Assembly: GCF_003058165.1 (NCBI RefSeq)
Contig: NZ_QBUC01000018.1
Coordinates: 21,535 to 85,534, forward strand
Reading direction: 5' to 3'
Source of the DNA: Paenisporosarcina sp. OV554
Lineage (GTDB): Bacteria > Bacillota > Bacilli > Bacillales_A > Planococcaceae
DNA: 64,000 nt
Position 1 is the stretch's first letter. Every line of letters begins with the position of its first letter. The notes under the pieces are model-generated. The model ran no database searches. It saw only the letters and a program-made list of their open reading frames with translations, and was not told the DNA's origin. The position numbers and the translations under genes are program-made. Below, one piece after another: positions 1 to 9,110 of this stretch.

Positions 1-75
1 TATCAATTTCGAGCAGAAACCTTTGAAAAGGTTCAATCAATTGTCTCTTTTGTTCAAGATGAAATGAGGAATTAA
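1..75 (+). CDS. C-terminal end of an unidentified protein (partial)
   Basis: Frame 1 is open from the window edge and ends with TAA at 73-75, giving 24 residues that end in FVQDEMRN. The stop lies one base before the ATG of the esterase gene, whose ribosome site (GAGG) is inside this frame, so the two are probably cotranscribed. Too little is present to name a family. Confidence 0.5.
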   Translation, partial: YQFRAETFEKVQSIVSFVQDEMRN

Positions 76-76
76 T

Positions 77-826
77 ATGCATATCTCTTACCATAAGGAA
101 TGGAGCCATTCATTAAATAGAGAAATGGAATACAAGGTGTATGGACTTCGTGGAAAACCCATATTAGCATTCCCGTCTTCAGGCGGCAGATTTTTTCAAT
201 ATGAAGACAATGGAATGATTGAAGAGTTGAGTGACTACATCGAGGTGGGACGCATTCAACTATGGGCTTGTGACGGCATTGATGAAGAAACTTTCTTCGC
301 ACAACATTCTGATATCCATACCCGGATGACCCGTCATAAGCAATATGATCAATACATAGCCCAAGAACTTGTTCCGTCAATTTTACATACAAGTAAGATG
401 AACAATAATAGCGATGAGCAAAAGATTTGGATAACTGGTTGTTCCATGGGCGCATTCCACAGTGCGAATTTTTTCTTTCGTCATCCCTTCGCTTTTGATG
501 GATTGCTAGCACTCAGTGGTGTATACTCCACGACTTACTTCTTCGGGAATCATATGGATGATGACGTCTATTTCCACTCAACTCTTTCCTACTTGAATGA
601 TCTGCATGATGAGAATCTTTTACAATCATATAGACAAAGCAGACTGGTCATTTGTACCGGCCAAGGTGCTTACGAAGAGGAAATGATTGAAGAAACCCAT
701 CAACTAAAAATCTTGTTAGAAAAAAAATCAATTCCAGCACGCATCGATTTTTGGGGACATGATTCCCATCACGACTGGGATTGGTGGAGGAAACAATTTC
801 GCTACTATATAAGTGAGTGGATGTGA
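77..826 (+). CDS. putative esterase (alpha/beta hydrolase, esterase D-like)
   Basis: A 249-aa soluble alpha/beta hydrolase of the putative esterase type (PF00756-like). The nucleophile elbow GCSMG places the catalytic Ser at about residue 123, inside ITGCSMGAFHSANFFFRHP; a His-rich C-terminal segment (HDSHHDWDWW, about residue 230) is the likely site of the catalytic His. There is no signal peptide, so it should act in the cytoplasm. It follows the preceding partial gene by one base, so they probably share a transcript, and a hairpin terminator follows. The substrate cannot be told from sequence. Confidence 0.8.
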   Translation: MHISYHKEWSHSLNREMEYKVYGLRGKPILAFPSSGGRFFQYEDNGMIEELSDYIEVGRIQLWACDGIDEETFFAQHSDIHTRMTRHKQYDQYIAQELVPSILHTSKMNNNSDEQKIWITGCSMGAFHSANFFFRHPFAFDGLLALSGVYSTTYFFGNHMDDDVYFHSTLSYLNDLHDENLLQSYRQSRLVICTGQGAYEEEMIEETHQLKILLEKKSIPARIDFWGHDSHHDWDWWRKQFRYYISEWM

Positions 827-839
827 ATAGATAAATAGT

Positions 840-878
840 GAAAGGTCTCACAAGCTTTAGCGCTTGTAAGACCTTTTT
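840..878. terminator. intrinsic terminator, probably bidirectional
   Basis: An AAAGGTCT..ACAAGC stem pairs with GCTTGT..AGACCTTTTT around a short loop. It lies between two convergent genes, the esterase on + and the small DUF2007-like gene on -. Confidence 0.8.
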
Positions 879-932
879 GTTGCCTTGTCAACCAAATAGA
901 AGCTCATTGCTCCATTGTTGTTCACATATAGA

Positions 933-1172
933 TTACCTGTGAATGGCTTGTTGAGCTTTATGTTTATCTTCCTCTTTTACATAGATATCATATTGAGTTA
1001 AATCATTATTTCGAGCAAAATTCGCGTTAAGATTTGGGTTCCTTATACTAACTGTTTCGTATGAAACACCGTATTCTTTTAAATTGTTTATAACCTTATA
1101 ATACTTTTCATTTCCAAAAGCTGTATATACTAGACACTTATATTTTGAAAACAACATCCTAAACAAACCCAT
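933..1172 (-). CDS. small DUF2007-like protein
   Basis: A 79-aa protein from the ATG at 1172, which has AGGAG nine bases upstream; a TTG at 1181 is in frame but touches the ribosome site. The core YTAFGNEKYYKVINNLKEYG..YDIYVKEEDKHKAQQAI resembles the GlnB-like DUF2007 'putative signal transducing' fold, with a beta-alpha-beta pattern and an HKAQQAI helix at the end. No function is known. Family assignment is from memory of pattern only. Confidence 0.55.
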   Translation of the reverse strand: MGLFRMLFSKYKCLVYTAFGNEKYYKVINNLKEYGVSYETVSIRNPNLNANFARNNDLTQYDIYVKEEDKHKAQQAIHR

Positions 1173-1305
1173 CCATAACAACTCCTTTAAGATTGTTTAC
1201 TATTTATACGTCTTTTATGAAAGATAGGATTCACAAATTGATAAATAATGGGAATCAGGTTATGTCCTCTTTATATTGCGCTATAGATTTGAGCGTATTT
1301 ATTTG

Positions 1306-1877
1306 TTTTCGACCATTCAACATTGGTTTCCGACCACTCATGTTGTGTTTTCAACCACTCATGCTTACTTTCCACCCATTCAAAAGGTGTTTTCAACCAC
1401 TCATAGTCACTTTCCAACCATTCGGCTATTTCACGCTATCGATTTCATCCTATTTTATTTGTTTTCGACCACTCGTAGTCACTTTCCACCCATTCGGCTA
1501 TTTCACGCTATCGATTTCATCGTATTATTTGTTTTCGACCATTCAACATGGGTTTCCGCTCACTCATGTTGTGTTTCTAACCACTCATGCTTACTTTCCA
1601 CCCATTCATAAGGTGTTTTCAACCACTCATAGTCACTTTCCAACCATTCGGCTATTTTCACGCTCGAAATTTCATCATTATTTGTTTTCGCTCATTCAAC
1701 ATTGGTTTCCGACCACTCATGTTGTGTTTTCAACCACTCATAGTCACTTTCCAACCATTCGGCTATTTCACGCTATCGATTTCATCCTATTATTTGTTTT
1801 CGACCATTCAACATTGGTTTCCGCTCACTCATGTTGTGTTTTCAACCACTCATAGTCACTTTCCACCCATTCGTCTA
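1306..1877. repeat. 21-nt tandem repeat tract (family A), non-coding
   Basis: Degenerate units of 21 nt follow the pattern TTTYCRACCAYTC plus eight variable bases. Runs of five to six units are broken by a spacer (GGCTATTTCACGCTATCGAT..). The block starting TTTTCGACCATTCAACATTGG-like recurs at about 1306, 1532, 1685 and 1798, giving a higher-order repeat of 110-230 nt. All + frames stay open only because the units lack stop codons; there is no ribosome site, so I treat it as non-coding. The tract fills the gap between the DUF2007-like gene and the oxidoreductase. Confidence 0.9.
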
Positions 1878-1989
1878 TTTCAGTCTCGAAGTTCATCACA
1901 TTTATTCTCTTGTTTGAGCATATTTCTTTCCATTTGGTATGATGAGAAAGAGTCTATACTAATCGTTCTAATTAGGAGGAGATTTTAAT

Positions 1990-2973
1990 ATGAAAGCACT
2001 TGTATATAACACGTTTGGTGGACCGGAAGTACTGGAATATCGTGAAATCGCTGATCCTGTTATTGGTCCGAATGAAGTTTTAATTCGAATGAAAGCAATC
2101 GGTTTGAACTTTGCCGATGTTTATAGAAGAAAAGGAAATTATCATCTTGCTGGTCAGCCTCCATATATTTTGGGCTATGAAGGTGCAGGAATCGTGAAGC
2201 AGGTTGGAAAAGACGTACATGGTATACAAGTTGGTGACCACCTTGCCTTTGCGGATGTCCCGTTTGCGAACGCAGAGTTAGTAGCTGTTCCATTAGATAA
2301 AGCTATTCCACTTCCAGATAGCATTTCATTTGAAGATGCTTCATCTGTTTTGTTGCAAGGGTTGACTGCTCATTATTTAACGAAGGACAGTTACGCAGTG
2401 AAAACCAATGATGTAGTGCTTGTTCATGCGGCAGCTGGCGGTGTTGGACAGCTACTCATTCAGATTGCCAAGTTGCTTGGTGGTAAGGTCATTGGCTTAA
2501 CTTCTTCTAAAGAAAAAGCTATGGTAGCGCAAGAAGCTGGCGCGGATAACGTGTTCCTTTATTCGGATGACTGGAAGTTGGCAGTACTTGAAGAAACAAA
2601 CGGGAAAGGTGTCGATGTTGTCTATGAATCAGTAGGATCTACGTTGATGGATAGTTTTGCTGTAACGCGCATCGGAGGTACAGTTGTGTTTTACGGAATG
2701 GCTGGCGGAGACCCAGTTGCAATTGATCCGCGTATGTTGATGGATACATCTAAAACTCTGACAGGCGGAGATCTTTGGAATGTCCTCACTTCCCTTGAAC
2801 AACGTGTGACCCGCTCTAGCGAATTGTTTCAATGGATGGAAGAAGGAAAAGTACGTGTATCTAAACCGACTATCTTTGCACTACATGATGGACAAGAAGC
2901 ACATCGTTACTTAGAAAGCCGGAAGAGTACCGGGAAAATATTATTGATTCCTTCGAATGGAGAAACGATATGA
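1990..2973 (+). CDS. NADPH:quinone oxidoreductase (zinc-independent MDR family)
   Basis: A 327-aa medium-chain dehydrogenase/reductase of the quinone oxidoreductase type. The GroES-like N-terminal half (MKALVYNTFGGPEVLEY..LNFADVYRRKG) lacks the zinc-ligand cysteines of alcohol dehydrogenases. The Rossmann half carries VHAAAGGVGQLLIQIAKLLG, the AxxGGVGQ dinucleotide-binding motif usual for NADPH-dependent Qor. It should reduce quinones or electrophilic enones in the cytoplasm. AGGAGG lies just upstream. The stop overlaps the start of the next gene by 4 nt (ATGA), so the two are translationally coupled. Confidence 0.85.
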   Translation: MKALVYNTFGGPEVLEYREIADPVIGPNEVLIRMKAIGLNFADVYRRKGNYHLAGQPPYILGYEGAGIVKQVGKDVHGIQVGDHLAFADVPFANAELVAVPLDKAIPLPDSISFEDASSVLLQGLTAHYLTKDSYAVKTNDVVLVHAAAGGVGQLLIQIAKLLGGKVIGLTSSKEKAMVAQEAGADNVFLYSDDWKLAVLEETNGKGVDVVYESVGSTLMDSFAVTRIGGTVVFYGMAGGDPVAIDPRMLMDTSKTLTGGDLWNVLTSLEQRVTRSSELFQWMEEGKVRVSKPTIFALHDGQEAHRYLESRKSTGKILLIPSNGETI

Positions 2974-3785
2974 TTATATTTCAAAAAGACGGGCTAACCG
3001 TATTTCAAAGCGCTTTATGGAAAACCACAAGTTCAGTGATTGAAACGAATGATTTGATTTTAGTTGTTGATCCTACTTGGTTACCCCATGAAGTTCAGGA
3101 AATTCAACAACATGTAGAACACATACGCAATGGGAAAGATTTGTATTTGTTATTTACGCATGGCGATTTCGATCATATTATCGGCTATCACGCATTTCCA
3201 GATGCGAAAGTAATCGGTAGCAAAGGCATGCAAGAGCATCCTAGAAAACAATACAAACTTGATTTGATTCAGTCTTTTGACAATGAATATTATGTGGAAA
3301 GACCTTATGCAATTGAGTTTCCCACTATTGATATTGTTATAGAGAAAGATGGACAGCAATTAGTACTGGGCGATACAACGATTACCTTTTATTTATCCCC
3401 CGGGCACACCCACGATGGATTATTTACCTTCATTGAACCTTTAGGTATTTGGATTACGGGTGATTATTTATCAGACTTTGAACTTCCCTACTTATTTGAT
3501 AGCGCGAAGGCATATCTAGAAACCCTACAAAAATCGTTTATGATATTGAATAAATATCATGTAGAAGTTCTCGTTCCAGGACATGGACAAGCAACTGAGA
3601 GTAAGGAAGAAATGGAACGAAGAATTGACCTGGCCAAAGATTATCTTGAACGATTAATTAATGCAGTGTCAAAAGAAGATGCAGAAGCGGTCCTTGGATT
3701 GAAAAAAGAAATGTCGTTTCCATCAAACTTCACGAAAGAATGCCATGAGGAAAACGTTGCTATTATTAAGAGAGAATATAGTTAA
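2970..3785 (+). CDS. MBL-fold metallo-hydrolase
   Basis: A 271-aa metallo-beta-lactamase-fold hydrolase. The metal motif reads THGDFDH at about residues 63-69, that is H-x-D-x-D-H instead of the usual H-x-H-x-D-H; downstream ligands are present as SPGHTHDG, TGDYLSD and VPGHG. The substitution of the second His may alter metal content or substrate. It overlaps the oxidoreductase gene by 4 nt. No signal peptide. Substrate unknown; B3-lactamase or glyoxalase-II activity should not be assumed. Confidence 0.8.
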   Translation: MIIFQKDGLTVFQSALWKTTSSVIETNDLILVVDPTWLPHEVQEIQQHVEHIRNGKDLYLLFTHGDFDHIIGYHAFPDAKVIGSKGMQEHPRKQYKLDLIQSFDNEYYVERPYAIEFPTIDIVIEKDGQQLVLGDTTITFYLSPGHTHDGLFTFIEPLGIWITGDYLSDFELPYLFDSAKAYLETLQKSFMILNKYHVEVLVPGHGQATESKEEMERRIDLAKDYLERLINAVSKEDAEAVLGLKKEMSFPSNFTKECHEENVAIIKREYS

Positions 3786-3834
3786 AATGGTAGGACTCCC
3801 TGCCATTGTATAAACAAATTAGGATGGTGAGATA

Positions 3835-4797
3835 ATGAATGTTTCAGTTTTAGGTTGTGGGCGTTGGGGAACTTTTATTGCTTGGTATGTCAATAAAGTT
3901 GGGCATAATGTAACGTTATGGGGCAGAGAAAACTCTAGAAATTACATTGGATTGAAAGAAACCAGAAAAAATGATTACCTTACATTACCCGACGATATTG
4001 AATTAAGTACTTCATTAGAAAACGCGGTTTCATCTGCAGACATTATAATCATTTCAATTAGTGCTCAAGAATTACGTTCATTTGCAAATCAATTGAGTTC
4101 ATTAAATGATTTAGAGGGTAAAACATTCATTTTATGCATGAAAGGTTTAGAAGGTACTAGTGGAAAAAGACTGTCGCAAGTATTTGGTGAAGAAGTCGGG
4201 AAAAATATAAATCTTGCTGTATGGGTCGGACCAGGACATGTACAAGATTTTGTGAATAATATACCTAATTGTATGGTTATAGGCTCTGAAAATATTGAAA
4301 TAACTAAAAAGATTGTTCAAGAGTTTAATAGTGATTTAATTAGGTTTTACTATGGACAAGACCTAATTGGAAATGAAATTGGAGCTGCTACAAAAAATGT
4401 TATGGGTATAGCTGCAGGAATGTTAGACGGATTAAATTATAGCAGTTTGAAAGGTTCACTTATGGCAAGGGGGACAAGAGAAATTTCTCGTCTCGTTAGA
4501 GCCATGGGTGGAAATGATTTAACGATATACGGGTTAAGTCACCTGGGAGATTACGAAGCAACATTGTTCTCACCGCATAGTCATAATAGAAAATTTGGAC
4601 AAGCATTTGTTGAAGGAGAAGGATTTGGGAAGCTAGCAGAAGGCGTTTCAACAGTTAAGGCATTAAGAGAACTATCCTTACAGTATGATGTTGACCTTCC
4701 ACTTTGTAATGCTATTTATGAGGTACTGTTTGAGAATAAAAATGCTAAAGAAACATTAGAAGATTTATTTTTAAGACCTGTAAAATTTGAGTTTTAA
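3835..4797 (+). CDS. NAD(P)H-dependent glycerol-3-phosphate dehydrogenase-like protein (GpsA paralogue)
   Basis: A 320-aa two-domain dehydrogenase. The N-terminal Rossmann motif VLGCGRWGTFIA and the C-terminal helical domain (AATKNVMGIAAGMLDGL, SLMARGTREISRLVRAMGG) match GpsA, which makes sn-glycerol 3-phosphate for phospholipid synthesis. It is shorter than typical GpsA (about 335-345 aa), and the segment that usually reads GDLxxTCxSxxSRN is SHLGDYEATLFSPHSHNRKFG here. The standard gpsA in Bacillales sits beside der, so this is likely a diverged second copy. The ribosome site is GGTGAG. Confidence 0.75.
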   Translation: MNVSVLGCGRWGTFIAWYVNKVGHNVTLWGRENSRNYIGLKETRKNDYLTLPDDIELSTSLENAVSSADIIIISISAQELRSFANQLSSLNDLEGKTFILCMKGLEGTSGKRLSQVFGEEVGKNINLAVWVGPGHVQDFVNNIPNCMVIGSENIEITKKIVQEFNSDLIRFYYGQDLIGNEIGAATKNVMGIAAGMLDGLNYSSLKGSLMARGTREISRLVRAMGGNDLTIYGLSHLGDYEATLFSPHSHNRKFGQAFVEGEGFGKLAEGVSTVKALRELSLQYDVDLPLCNAIYEVLFENKNAKETLEDLFLRPVKFEF

Positions 4798-5000
4798 TAT
4801 GAAACCCTTGTGACCAAATTTTAATGTACATGTTTCTCGGTTTACCAAACTAATATTTAAAACGCTTGAGTTAGCATGGCTTGAATCTTTGTTATTTTTA
4901 AAGTTTATGAATTCATAAATATCGATTGACATATATTAGTATTTTACTGTTTAATGGAAAATGTAGGTATTTCAAAACACTAAATTGGAGGATGATATGT

Positions 5001-8000
5001 TTGAACAAAAGAAAGTTTATCAGAATAATGGTTGTCGTATTAATTTCAGTATTATTCTTCAGTCAGCTTCCATTGAAGGAAATTAAGGCAAATGAATCAA
5101 CAGTACCCCAAGAGGAAACACCATTAATCATCTCAACTCCAGTAGAAGATGTTTTTGAGTCTTCAGAACAAATTCATTGGTATAAAATTGATCCTACTCA
5201 AGGTGAAATTGCGGATTTCACACATTTACGTATGAAGCTTCAATCTGAAAAAGAGTTAAATATAACAATCTATTCTAGTTTAGAAAATGCGATAGACAAT
5301 CGTGCATTTGATAGATACATGGGATATTCATTTACAAATGTACCTGCTATCATTGATTTTCCGATTGCATGGGTTGGACCTTATTATGTGAAGGTTGAAT
5401 ATTATGGAGAAGAAAATAGTGAAGGTGAACTTGAAGCGCCGATTGATACAGTTACCCCTTACACAATCAGCTATGATGGCGTTACACTACCTCCAACTAA
5501 TCTAGTAAGCGCGGAAGAGTGTCCTGCAGAACTAAGTACAAAACAACGAAAAAACGGTAAAGATTTATTATTAGATTTAAGAACAATTCGTGAAGATGTA
5601 CTAGCAAAAACAAATAAAGGAAAAGATCTGTCAGCTATGTACTATAAAATGGCTCCATTTGTAAGTTCAAAAATGATATTCAATAAAACGTTAAGAGATA
5701 ACGTTTATAATGATTTAATGCAATTGAAGGAATTATTTACTAGCGTTGCCAAAAATGGTGATGCAAGTACTTACAAAATTACAATAGAAGATCAGAAATC
5801 AATCAACAATTTGTATGAAACTGCTCTAGATTCTGTTCCAAATTTCTTAAAAGATCAAATCGAAAAAACTGGAAAGAGCATAGATATTTCTAATTTAACA
5901 AATAAAACAGTCTCTTCTATTCTAACAAAGGGCGGATTTACCAAATCCAATGTTAGCAGCAAAGAAAATCGCTTAATTGTTAAATTAAAAGATGGTAGAA
6001 AACTAAGCAGCATTCAAGCGAAAACAAAGTCATTTGGCATTCAGTCTATTGCTCCTTTAGAAATGAAGGATTCAATCTTCCCGAATATGTATGTAATGGA
6101 TGTTGAAAGTAGCTCTTCTAATTTTAATGTAGCATCTAATTCTTTAAAAGCAGCATCAGTGCAAATTTCTAAGCTTCCGGAAGTAGAATTTGCTGAACCC
6201 GTACAGCAATACCATGCATTAACAGCAGATTCACAATATCCTTATCAATGGTCATTAAAGAATGAAGTAATTGGTCAAGGTAAAACTGCTGCTGATATTC
6301 AATTTGAACAGCTTCAAGAATTGCTAAAAGGAAAGCCCCTAAATGACAATATCATTGCAGTGGTAGATACTGGGGTTGACCATACACTTGCAGATTTAGG
6401 TGGGCGTGTACAAGCAGATGATGGCTATAATTTTATAAATAATAGCTCAAATGCAATGGATGACAACGGTCATGGTACTCATGTTTCGGGCATCATTGCA
6501 GCTGAAGGAAATAACCAGTATTCAATGTCTGGCATCAATTCACACTCTAAAATTCTACCTGTTAAAGTGCTTGACGAAAGTGGCAATGGTGACACGGAGC
6601 AAATTGCGTACGGCATTAAATATGCGGTGGATAATGGGGCTGATGTCATTAATCTAAGTCTTGGTGGATACTACAGCAGAGTGCTCGAATATGCGCTTAA
6701 ATACGCAAATGACCATGGAGTAACTGTTGTAGCAGCAAGCGGAAATGATGGAGCTGAAGAAATCGCTTATCCTGCATCATCAAAGTATGCAATTTCAGTA
6801 GGAGCAACTAATCGTCTTGATATTGTTTCAGATTATTCCAATTATGGAAAAGGAATAGACCTTGTTGCACCAGGAACAGAGATACCAAGTCTTATGCCAG
6901 ATGGCAATGTCACATATATGTCTGGGACTTCTATGGCAACTCCTCATGTAGCGGCAGTTGCAGGAATTCTTCTCGCGCGAAATCCCGATTTATTGCCAGG
7001 TGAAGTAGAAAAAATCTTAACAAAAACTGCAGTTGATGTAACATTTGAAGAACAAGATAATCCCGGTAATGGAGAATACCCAGAATATCCAGAATATCCA
7101 GGAGAAGATCCTTACCCCATCGAACAGCCTATACCAGGATATGATAATGTTTCCGGCTGGGGAAGACTTGATGCTTACAGTGCAGTTAGTTCTCTTGATA
7201 AAAAGGCTGCCTCAATGGAGCGTATTTCTGGTTCTAGTCGTTATGAAACCGCAGTAAATGTATCCAAAAAAGGCTGGGAACAATCAAATGTTGCGGTTAT
7301 TGCGACAGGAAAAAATTATCCAGATGCATTAAGTGCAACACCACTTGCTTATAAAAATAAGGCACCTCTTTTATTAACAGATACAAAATCACTTCCAGCT
7401 ACTGTGAAGGCAGAGCTTAAACGTCTAAAAGTTAAAAAAGTAATATTAATTGGTGGAAAATCCGCTATCACTACTAATGTTGAAAAAGAGATAAAAGGAT
7501 TAGGAATTACGAGTATTTCAAGAATCAGTGGCTCAGATCGCTATGAAACATCTGTCAATATTGCTAAACAACTTGGCAGTACAGGACGAGCAGTAGTAGT
7601 AACAGGCGAAGGTTTTGTAGATGCTCTATCAATTGCACCTATTGCAGCTTCACTTAACATGCCAATCCTTTTAACGAAGAAAAATGCAATTCCTACTTCT
7701 GTTAGCCAATTTGTAACATCAAGCAAATTTAATCAGACTTTTGTTATTGGCGGATCGTCTGTTGTTCCTGATAAGATTGCTAGTGGTTTCCCACACCATA
7801 TGCGAATCAACGGTGTAAGTCGTTATGAAACGAATAGCAACATTATTAATCACTTTGCTGGTGAACTAGATATGTCTAGCGTATTTATTGCAACGGGTTC
7901 AAATTATCCGGATGCATTGTCTGGCTCTGCTTTAGCAGCTGTTCATGGCAATCCAATAATTTTAACGAATCCGTCAGTTGCCCAGCAAATAACGAAAGAT

Positions 8001-8096
8001 ACAATTTCTAAGTATGCTGATTTAGCTGAAAAGTATTTTATCATCGGAGGAGAGACTGCTCTTCCTAAATCTTTAATTGAATCATTATTTGAATAA
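5001..8096 (+). CDS. secreted subtilisin-like serine protease with three CWB2 repeats
   Basis: A 1031-aa secreted protein. I choose TTG at 5001 as the start because GGAGG ends nine bases upstream; it gives MNKRKFIRIM, then a hydrophobic signal core ending near KANEST. A beta-rich pre-peptidase-like segment comes first, then an S8 peptidase domain: Asp about 456 (VVDTGVDH), His about 491 (GHGTHVSG), oxyanion Asn in AASGNDG, Ser about 644 (SGTSMATPH). A YPEYPEYPGEDPYP linker leads to three cell-wall-binding type 2 repeats (ERISGSSRYET, SRISGSDRYET, MRINGVSRYET). CWB2 domains hold proteins on the wall non-covalently, so this is probably a wall-bound exoprotease. A terminator follows. Confidence 0.93.
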   Translation: MNKRKFIRIMVVVLISVLFFSQLPLKEIKANESTVPQEETPLIISTPVEDVFESSEQIHWYKIDPTQGEIADFTHLRMKLQSEKELNITIYSSLENAIDNRAFDRYMGYSFTNVPAIIDFPIAWVGPYYVKVEYYGEENSEGELEAPIDTVTPYTISYDGVTLPPTNLVSAEECPAELSTKQRKNGKDLLLDLRTIREDVLAKTNKGKDLSAMYYKMAPFVSSKMIFNKTLRDNVYNDLMQLKELFTSVAKNGDASTYKITIEDQKSINNLYETALDSVPNFLKDQIEKTGKSIDISNLTNKTVSSILTKGGFTKSNVSSKENRLIVKLKDGRKLSSIQAKTKSFGIQSIAPLEMKDSIFPNMYVMDVESSSSNFNVASNSLKAASVQISKLPEVEFAEPVQQYHALTADSQYPYQWSLKNEVIGQGKTAADIQFEQLQELLKGKPLNDNIIAVVDTGVDHTLADLGGRVQADDGYNFINNSSNAMDDNGHGTHVSGIIAAEGNNQYSMSGINSHSKILPVKVLDESGNGDTEQIAYGIKYAVDNGADVINLSLGGYYSRVLEYALKYANDHGVTVVAASGNDGAEEIAYPASSKYAISVGATNRLDIVSDYSNYGKGIDLVAPGTEIPSLMPDGNVTYMSGTSMATPHVAAVAGILLARNPDLLPGEVEKILTKTAVDVTFEEQDNPGNGEYPEYPEYPGEDPYPIEQPIPGYDNVSGWGRLDAYSAVSSLDKKAASMERISGSSRYETAVNVSKKGWEQSNVAVIATGKNYPDALSATPLAYKNKAPLLLTDTKSLPATVKAELKRLKVKKVILIGGKSAITTNVEKEIKGLGITSISRISGSDRYETSVNIAKQLGSTGRAVVVTGEGFVDALSIAPIAASLNMPILLTKKNAIPTSVSQFVTSSKFNQTFVIGGSSVVPDKIASGFPHHMRINGVSRYETNSNIINHFAGELDMSSVFIATGSNYPDALSGSALAAVHGNPIILTNPSVAQQITKDTISKYADLAEKYFIIGGETALPKSLIESLFE

Positions 8097-8128
8097 CATG
8101 TAAAAAACCCCTGATTTCTTTCAGGAAA

Positions 8129-8164
8129 AAAGCTTGTAGAGAGTTTCTCTACAAGCTTTTTTTT
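8129..8164. terminator. intrinsic terminator
   Basis: AAAAGCTTGTAGAGA pairs with CTCTACAAGCTTTT, followed by a T-run on + and preceded by an A-run that serves the - strand. It lies between the convergent protease and TerC-family genes and probably serves both. Confidence 0.88.
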
Positions 8165-8254
8165 CTTCTAATCCCTTTTCCGAGTAATTTTTGTTCTCAG
8201 ATTGGATTATGTTTTCAGAGTACAGTTTTCCATATAGTAAGCACGAAAATAATA

Positions 8255-9037
8255 TTATAAAGTATTGTTATCTATGGGCTGTTCTTCATCCGTATTCTTC
8301 GTTAGGAACCAACCAGCTGCGGCAATTCCAAGTAATACTGCGTAGAAGATGAGCTTCCACTCAGTGGAATGTGCGAATTCATATGAGATCACGCCAACGT
8401 CAGGGTGACCCAAAGTTAAGACAGCAAGCTTCACACCTACCCAGCCAACAATGGCAAACGCGGCAATTTCAAGACCAGGCTTCGCATGTAGCAATTTCAC
8501 AAAGTAGTTTGCTGCAAAACGCATGATAATCAAACCAATCAACCCTCCCGCAAAAATAACGAGGAACTTCCCGCCATCCATGCCACCGATTGAAGGGAGA
8601 TTGGTGTTCGGCAATGTCATCGCCAACGCCACAGCAGCTAATATTGAGTCGACTGCAAAAGCGATATCCGCTAATTCCACTTTGAAAACTGTTCCCCAGA
8701 AACCTGATTTCTTCTTTTCTTTTTCTTCTGTTTTCTGAATCTTTTTATTGAAGTAAAGCTTTCTAACGATATGATTGATCGCAATGAATAACAAATATAA
8801 AGCTCCTATTGCTTGTACCTGCCAAACATCGACAAGGAAAGAAATAATGAATAATGAACCAAAGCGGAAAACGAAAGCTCCTGCTAGTCCGTAGAACAAT
8901 GCCCTTCTTCTCTCTTCCTCAGGAAGATGCTTTACCATAATTGCTAATACAAGTGCATTATCCGCTGCCAATAATCCTTCGAGACCAATTAATAATAGTA
9001 AAACCCAACCGTATTCTAATAATATCGATGCATCCAA
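8255..9037 (-). CDS. TerC-family membrane protein, probable manganese exporter (YceF/MeeF-like)
   Basis: A 260-aa integral membrane protein with seven or so hydrophobic segments. Both acidic signature motifs of the TerC family are visible: LLAADNALVLAIM near residue 25 and DIAFAVDSILAAVALA in the middle. The start is TTG at 9037 with AAGGATG upstream. Size and sequence fit the B. subtilis YceF (MeeF) type, which exports Mn2+ to metallate secreted enzymes. A manganese-sensing riboswitch heads the operon, after a Spo0M-like gene, and supports this role. Exported Mn could serve extracellular enzymes, which is inference. Confidence 0.85.
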   Translation of the reverse strand: MDASILLEYGWVLLLLIGLEGLLAADNALVLAIMVKHLPEEERRRALFYGLAGAFVFRFGSLFIISFLVDVWQVQAIGALYLLFIAINHIVRKLYFNKKIQKTEEKEKKKSGFWGTVFKVELADIAFAVDSILAAVALAMTLPNTNLPSIGGMDGGKFLVIFAGGLIGLIIMRFAANYFVKLLHAKPGLEIAAFAIVGWVGVKLAVLTLGHPDVGVISYEFAHSTEWKLIFYAVLLGIAAAGWFLTKNTDEEQPIDNNTL

Positions 9038-9110
9038 ATCATTTTCATCCTTTCAAATTTAAGTTATTTGTAATTCACTCTGTTATTTTAAGACTCCTTT
9101 TGGAGAGGGA

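Noticed and set aside
1193..1988. Three overlapping ORFs of 111-220 aa on the + strand
   Set aside because: They run through the 21-nt repeats in different frames, lack ribosome sites and consist of repeated FHPF/CFQPL-type peptides.
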